DNA of 18,529 bases from JBJHAX01 sp050480705. Its GTDB lineage: Bacteria; Actinomycetota; Nitriliruptoria; Nitriliruptorales; Nitriliruptoraceae. The position numbers were made by a program, and so were the translations under genes. Location of the stretch: contig JBJHAX010000040.1 of NCBI GenBank assembly GCA_050480705.1, positions 1 through 18,529 on the forward strand, read 5' to 3'. The notes beneath the pieces are model-generated. The model had not been told where the DNA came from. It was given only the letters and a program-made list of their open reading frames with translations, and did not search any database. Positions 14,489 to 18,529 of this stretch are shown here, one piece after another; position 1 is the first letter of the stretch; every line of letters starts with the position of its first letter.

Positions 14489-15969
14489 CATTCACGACCG
14501 AGAAGCTGACCCCGCCCGAGGTGATCCCGAACCTCATCGGCGGCGAACCCCGACCGGCTACCTCGGGAGGCACTCTCGACAAACACGCGCCTCACGACGG
14601 GTCCGTCCTGTGCAAGCTCGCCCGTTCGGACCACCTGGATGTCGACGCCGCGGTCACCGCTGCCTGCGACGCGAAGCGTGCTTGGGCACACACGGCGGCC
14701 CCAGCACGTGGCGAGATCCTCTTCCGCCTCGCCGAGTTGCTCGAAGCGAACGCAGGAGACATCGCCGCCATCGTCGCAGCCGAGACCGGCAAGGCTCCCA
14801 GCGAGGCCCGCGGCGAGGTCGGCGGCGCCATCGCGCTCGGCCGCTTCTTCGCTGGGGAGGGCGCCCGGCTGTACGGGCGAACAACGACCAGCGCTGTTTC
14901 GACCAAGCAGGTCTCGATGGTGCGCGAACCGATCGGGGTTGCCGCCCTGATCATCGCGGCCAACACCCCGATTGCAAATGTCGCATGGAAGGTGTTTCCC
15001 GCACTGATCTGTGGGAACACAGCGGTACTCAAAGCCGCGGAGGACACCCCTGCGACCGCCTGGGCGTTCGGGGAGCTCGCTCGCCAGGCGGGGGTGCCCG
15101 ACGGAGTGCTCGGGGTCGTCCACGGGCTCGGCGACGAGGCGGGTGCGCCACTCGTCGCCGACGAGCGCGTCGAGGTGATCAGCTTCACTGGATCCAGTGC
15201 GGTCGGCCACCAGATAGCCGAGGTCGCCGCACGTCGGCTTGCGCGCGTGTCGCTGGAACTGGGGGGAAAGAACCCGCTGATCGTGTGCGATGACGCGGAT
15301 CTCGGCAAGGCCGTGGACTGGACAGTGAAATCGGCGTTCTCCAACGCCGGCCAGCGCTGCGCGTCCGGCAGCCGCATCGTGGCCACCGAAGGGATCTACG
15401 ACGAGTTCCGGGACGCGTTGCTGGCGCGCACCGCCGAATTGCAGGTCGGCCCTGACGACGACGTGGACCTCGGGCCGGTGATATCGGAGCGTGCGCTGAT
15501 CCGGATCACGGACCGGTTGGCGGCGGTGGACGGTGTAACGGCGCGGGTGCTCGCCGGAGGGCATCGGCTCGATGATGATGCCCATGCCGGCGGCTACTAC
15601 CTGGCTCCCACCGTGGTCGAGATCGACGCCGCAGACCATGAGCTGTCGGAGGTGGAATTGTTCGGGCCGGTCGCGCAGCTCTATCGGGTCCCCAACTACC
15701 GCGCTGCCCTCGAGCTGGCCAACGACTCGCCCTACGGGTTGACCGCGGCGATCCATACCCGTGACTTCGACCGGGCGATGCACTTCACCCGAGAGGTTTC
15801 GGCCGGGGTAGCCGTGGTCAATGGCGGAACATACGGATCCGAACCGCACATGCCGTTCGGAGGACGCCGTGCATCGGGCAACGGCACCCGCGAACCTGGC
15901 ACGGAGGCCCTTGACGTGTACTCGGAGCTCAAGGCCGTCTACCTGTGGGTCGACGAGCCAGCACCGTGA
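14482..15969 (+). CDS. NAD(P)-dependent aldehyde dehydrogenase
   Basis: 495-residue member of the ALDH superfamily with all key residues. Asn166 lies in ANTPIANVAWK (160-170), FTGSSAVG (235-242) is the cofactor loop, Glu259 in LELGGKN is the general base, and Cys293 in NAGQRCASGS is the catalytic nucleophile. VELFGP (391-396) and PYGLTA (417-422) complete the pattern. The reaction is oxidation of an aldehyde to an acid with NAD(P). The substrate is not predictable, but the position between the SDR and the cytidylyltransferase suggests a sugar or sugar-acid aldehyde in the same pathway. The ATG at 14482 overlaps the SDR stop; GTG at 14485 and TTG at 14473 are less likely starts. An aldehyde dehydrogenase is not a standard member of sialic acid operons. 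Confidence 0.93.
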   Translation: MVTFTTEKLTPPEVIPNLIGGEPRPATSGGTLDKHAPHDGSVLCKLARSDHLDVDAAVTAACDAKRAWAHTAAPARGEILFRLAELLEANAGDIAAIVAAETGKAPSEARGEVGGAIALGRFFAGEGARLYGRTTTSAVSTKQVSMVREPIGVAALIIAANTPIANVAWKVFPALICGNTAVLKAAEDTPATAWAFGELARQAGVPDGVLGVVHGLGDEAGAPLVADERVEVISFTGSSAVGHQIAEVAARRLARVSLELGGKNPLIVCDDADLGKAVDWTVKSAFSNAGQRCASGSRIVATEGIYDEFRDALLARTAELQVGPDDDVDLGPVISERALIRITDRLAAVDGVTARVLAGGHRLDDDAHAGGYYLAPTVVEIDAADHELSEVELFGPVAQLYRVPNYRAALELANDSPYGLTAAIHTRDFDRAMHFTREVSAGVAVVNGGTYGSEPHMPFGGRRASGNGTREPGTEALDVYSELKAVYLWVDEPAP

Positions 15970-16760
15970 CTGCGACGACCGACATTCGTGCGGTCGCGCT
16001 GGTCCCGGCCCGCTCCGGCTCGAGCAGGGTCGCCGACAAGAACGTTCGGGTCCTGGCGGGTCATCCGATGATCGCCTACACGATCTGCGCGGCCCGGTCG
16101 TCCGGGGTGTTCGATTCGGTGATCGTGTCCACCGACGCCGAGCACTACGCCAAGATCGCCCGTCACTACGGCGCCGAGGTTCCGTTCCTGCGTCCGGTGG
16201 AGCTCGCACGCGACGACAGCCCCGACATCGGATGGATCTCTCATCTTCTGGGCTGGCTCGCTGACCGAGGGCGCGAACCGCAGGCATTCGCGATACTGCG
16301 CCCGACCAGCCCGCTTCGCGGGCCACAGGTGATCACCGATGCCATGGCGCGTTTCCTCGCCGACGACCACGCCGATTCGCTCCGGGCGGTCGAGCCGGTC
16401 AGCCAGCATCCGGGCAAGATGTGGACGATCGACAGGGGCCGACTGGTTCCGCTGCTGGGCGGCGAGGTGGAAGGGGTGCCATGGCACAGCAGCCCAACCC
16501 AGTTCCTGCCGAAAGTGTGGGTGCAGAACGCCAGTCTGGAGATCGCCTGGACGCGATGCGTCACCCATCACGGCACGATCGCGGGACAGCGCATCGTGGC
16601 GTTCGAGAACCTGCCGCCCGACGGGTTCGACGTGAACACCGCTGAGGATTGGGAGCGCCTCCAGCGGCTGGTTGCCGCCGATCCGTCGCTGCTCCCAGCC
16701 GTCGACGTACGGCCATTCGGCGAAATCACCGACGACACCGAGGAGCACACACGTGGGTGA
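15966..16760 (+). CDS. neuA: NeuA-like CMP-nonulosonate cytidylyltransferase
   Basis: 264-residue cytidylyltransferase that couples a nonulosonic acid to CTP, giving the CMP-sugar donor. The CTP-binding motif is VPARSGSSRVADKN (13-26, a version of ARxGSxxxxxKN). SVIVSTDAEHYAKIA (51-65), LRPTSPLR (111-118), the VQNAS segment (187-191) and FENLPPDGFDVNTAEDW (213-229) follow the family order. It is single-domain; the phosphatase found fused to some homologues is encoded separately three genes upstream. GTG at 15966 overlaps the ALDH stop in GTGA and is preferred over GTG at 15945. The 3' end overlaps the transketolase start by 8 bases. It defines the pathway product as a CMP-activated sugar acid, the donor type used by GT29 proteins. 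Confidence 0.9.
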   Translation: MTATTDIRAVALVPARSGSSRVADKNVRVLAGHPMIAYTICAARSSGVFDSVIVSTDAEHYAKIARHYGAEVPFLRPVELARDDSPDIGWISHLLGWLADRGREPQAFAILRPTSPLRGPQVITDAMARFLADDHADSLRAVEPVSQHPGKMWTIDRGRLVPLLGGEVEGVPWHSSPTQFLPKVWVQNASLEIAWTRCVTHHGTIAGQRIVAFENLPPDGFDVNTAEDWERLQRLVAADPSLLPAVDVRPFGEITDDTEEHTRG

Positions 16761-18529
16761 CCAGATGGGCACGTCAGGCGACCACGCGACCTTCGTCCCA
16801 CCCTCCGAGGTCCGGCGCCTTGTCGGTGTCGACGCACCCGCGCGTACGGTGACCGAGACGTTCGCGACGCTCTGCCGGATCAATGCGCTCGGGATGATTC
16901 ACCTAGCCGGATCCGGACACATCGGCAGCACCTTCTCCAGCCTGGATGTGGTGAGCTGGCTCGTGCTCGAGCATCTGGACGAAGAGGACGTGTACTTCTC
17001 ATCCAAGGGCCACGACGTCCCCGGCTTCTACGCGGTGATGCTGGGCCTCGGGCGGCTTGACTGGGAGCTCGTGACACGGCTGCGCCGGCTCGGCGGGCTG
17101 CCCGGACACCCGGACGTGCGCACTCCCGGAGTTTCGTTCAACACCGGCTCGCTCGGCATGGGCATTTCCAAGGCCAAGGGCCTGGTCCGTGCCGACCGGC
17201 TGGCGGGCCGTGATCGGAGGGTGGTGGTGATGACCGGGGATGGCGAGCTGCAGGAGGGCCAGATCTGGGAGTCGCTGGCGACCGCCGCCCGCGATGGCAT
17301 GGGCGAAATCACCGTCGTCGTTGATCACAACAGGCTGCAGTCCGACATGGCGGTCGCCAAGGTCAGTGACCTCGGCGACCTGGAGGCCAAGTTCGGGGCG
17401 TTCGGCTGGAGCACGGCACGATGTGATGGCCACGATATCGGCCAGATCGCCAAGGCGTTTGCACACGACCGCGGCCAGCCGCACGTGGTGATCGCCGAGA
17501 CTCGCAAGGGAGCGGGCGTCACCGAACTCGAGCACACCAGCCGACCCGCCAACGAGCGCTTCTACCCGTTCCACTCAGGAGCACTTCCTGCGGACCAGTA
17601 CGAACAGGCCCGTGACGTGCTGCTCGCCGAGCTCTCCGACCGGTTTTCCACGCTCGGGCTCGGCGTGCCCGCCCTCGAGGAGGTGAACCGGTCCGACGCG
17701 CCGGCACCCGCAGCGACAGTGGAGCCCCAGCGCCTGCTGGAGGCCTACGGCGCTGCGCTGATGCAGGCCGGTCGTCGCGACGAACGCATCGTGGTGCTCG
17801 ATGCGGACCTGATGGTGGACTGCCAGTTGGTCGAGTTCGCCGACGCGTTCCCGGACCGTTTCGTCGAGTGCGGAATCGCCGAGCAGGACATGGTCTCCCA
17901 GGCTGGCGGGCTCGCAGCCGGAGGCATGCTGCCGGTCGTCAACAGCTTCGCGTCCTTCCTGTCACAGCGTCCCGCTGAACAGATCGCGAACAACCACGGC
18001 GAAGGCCGGCGAGTCATCTACATGGGGGCGCTCGCTGGACTGATCCCAGCGGCACCGGGCCATTCCCACCAGGCCACCCGCGATATCGCGTTGTTTGGCT
18101 CCCTGGAGGGGGTGACGGTGATCGCACCGTCCACCGAGCGACAGGTCGCTGACGCGCTCGCGTGGGCCACCACCGAGCACGACGCGAGCGTGTACCTGCG
18201 CATGACCCCGGTGCCGGTCCCGGTGCCCTTCGAAACGCAGCCGCTGCCCCGTTCCGGTCATGGCACAGTCGTGCACGTCGGCGACGGAACGCTGACTGTT
18301 GTCGCCTACGGACCGGTGCTGCTGACCGAAGCGTGGCACGCGATCATCGGCCACCCACGACTGTCCAACTCGACGACGCTGGTCGATCTCCCGTGGGTGA
18401 GCGACCCGGCCGAGGAGTTCATCGCCCAGGCGTGCGCCGGTGCGACACAGATCGTGGTCCTCGACGACCACTGGGTGCGCGGCGGGCTCGGCGAGCGCTT
18501 CGCTGCGCGGGCGGCACGTCTGGTGGTGC
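16753..18529 (+). CDS. Transketolase, N- and C-terminal sections in one chain (3' end beyond window)
   Basis: At least 592 residues are visible, open to the right edge. The N-terminal part has GSGHIGS (53-59), SKGHDVPGFY (84-93), HP at 119-120, FNTGSLGMGIS (129-139) and the thiamine diphosphate motif TGDGELQEG...N (Thr161-Gly164 to Asn193). The C-terminal part has ECGIAEQDM with the cofactor-activating Glu377, FASFLSQRP and the GHSHQATRD box (about 436-444). These motif variants (GHIG, IAEQ) are those of the split transketolases of bacteria and archaea, joined here by a linker near residues 285-320. The enzyme moves a two-carbon ketol unit between phosphosugars. GTG at 16753 overlaps the cytidylyltransferase stop by 8 bases, so it belongs to the operon; ATG at 16765 is an alternative. 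It is probably dedicated to the pathway rather than housekeeping, which is inferred from context. Confidence 0.92.
   Translation, partial: MGDQMGTSGDHATFVPPSEVRRLVGVDAPARTVTETFATLCRINALGMIHLAGSGHIGSTFSSLDVVSWLVLEHLDEEDVYFSSKGHDVPGFYAVMLGLGRLDWELVTRLRRLGGLPGHPDVRTPGVSFNTGSLGMGISKAKGLVRADRLAGRDRRVVVMTGDGELQEGQIWESLATAARDGMGEITVVVDHNRLQSDMAVAKVSDLGDLEAKFGAFGWSTARCDGHDIGQIAKAFAHDRGQPHVVIAETRKGAGVTELEHTSRPANERFYPFHSGALPADQYEQARDVLLAELSDRFSTLGLGVPALEEVNRSDAPAPAATVEPQRLLEAYGAALMQAGRRDERIVVLDADLMVDCQLVEFADAFPDRFVECGIAEQDMVSQAGGLAAGGMLPVVNSFASFLSQRPAEQIANNHGEGRRVIYMGALAGLIPAAPGHSHQATRDIALFGSLEGVTVIAPSTERQVADALAWATTEHDASVYLRMTPVPVPVPFETQPLPRSGHGTVVHVGDGTLTVVAYGPVLLTEAWHAIIGHPRLSNSTTLVDLPWVSDPAEEFIAQACAGATQIVVLDDHWVRGGLGERFAARAARLVV

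Noticed and set aside
14350..16326. 658-codon open frame on the minus strand
   Set aside because: It lies fully antisense to the SDR end, the ALDH and the cytidylyltransferase, which have complete catalytic motifs. The predicted protein is Arg/Gly/His-rich with no domain. Long antisense frames are common in high-GC genes.
1..18529. CRISPR arrays, tRNA/rRNA genes, complete insertion sequences
   Set aside because: I looked for regularly spaced repeats, tRNA-like cloverleaf ends and transposase catalytic motifs and saw none that could be supported.

Overview
This is a high-GC window (roughly 65% by eye) with GTG and TTG starts, stop/start overlaps and a LemA–HtpX pair. It looks like a chromosomal surface-glycan locus of a member of the Actinomycetota. 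A marine or soil Acidimicrobiia-type organism would fit, but no rRNA or marker gene here settles the lineage.

Layout. (1) 2-154: the 3' end of an unidentified + strand gene. (2) 167-4870, all on the minus strand: a class I methyltransferase, an HtpX-like M48 membrane protease, LemA, an NAD-dependent sugar epimerase/dehydratase and a PAPS sulfotransferase-like protein. (3) 4989-10913, + strand: a GT4 glycosyltransferase, then a tightly overlapping group of four genes. These are a protein with a GT29 (sialyltransferase-like) C-terminal domain, a second GT4 enzyme, a P-loop kinase-like protein and a surface-carbohydrate biosynthesis protein with a glycerophosphotransferase-like fold. (4) 10952-11686, minus strand: a second sulfotransferase of lower GC, followed by a 464-bp stretch with no convincing gene. 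(5) 12151 to the right edge, + strand: six genes that each overlap the next by 4-8 bases. They encode a NeuB-family nonulosonate synthase, a KdsC-like HAD phosphatase, a PtmA-like SDR, an aldehyde dehydrogenase, a NeuA-like cytidylyltransferase and a fused transketolase. The transketolase has no stop inside the window.

How it fits together. Block 5 makes and CMP-activates a 2-keto-3-deoxy sugar acid: condensation with PEP by NeuB, dephosphorylation by the HAD enzyme, activation by NeuA. The SDR, aldehyde dehydrogenase and transketolase are not part of textbook Neu5Ac synthesis, and no NeuC-type 2-epimerase, aminotransferase or acetyltransferase is visible. The locus may therefore make an unusual, perhaps non-aminated or carbon-rearranged, nonulosonic acid from a phosphosugar. 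The GT29-like protein about 4.5 kb upstream is the obvious candidate transferase for the CMP-sugar. The GT4 enzymes, the surface-carbohydrate protein, the sulfotransferases, the epimerase and the methyltransferase would build and decorate the rest of the glycan. This combination of a eukaryote-type sialyltransferase fold with a transketolase/ALDH-containing NeuB operon is the strongest candidate for an undescribed system here. The functional statements are inferred from sequence motifs and gene context only.
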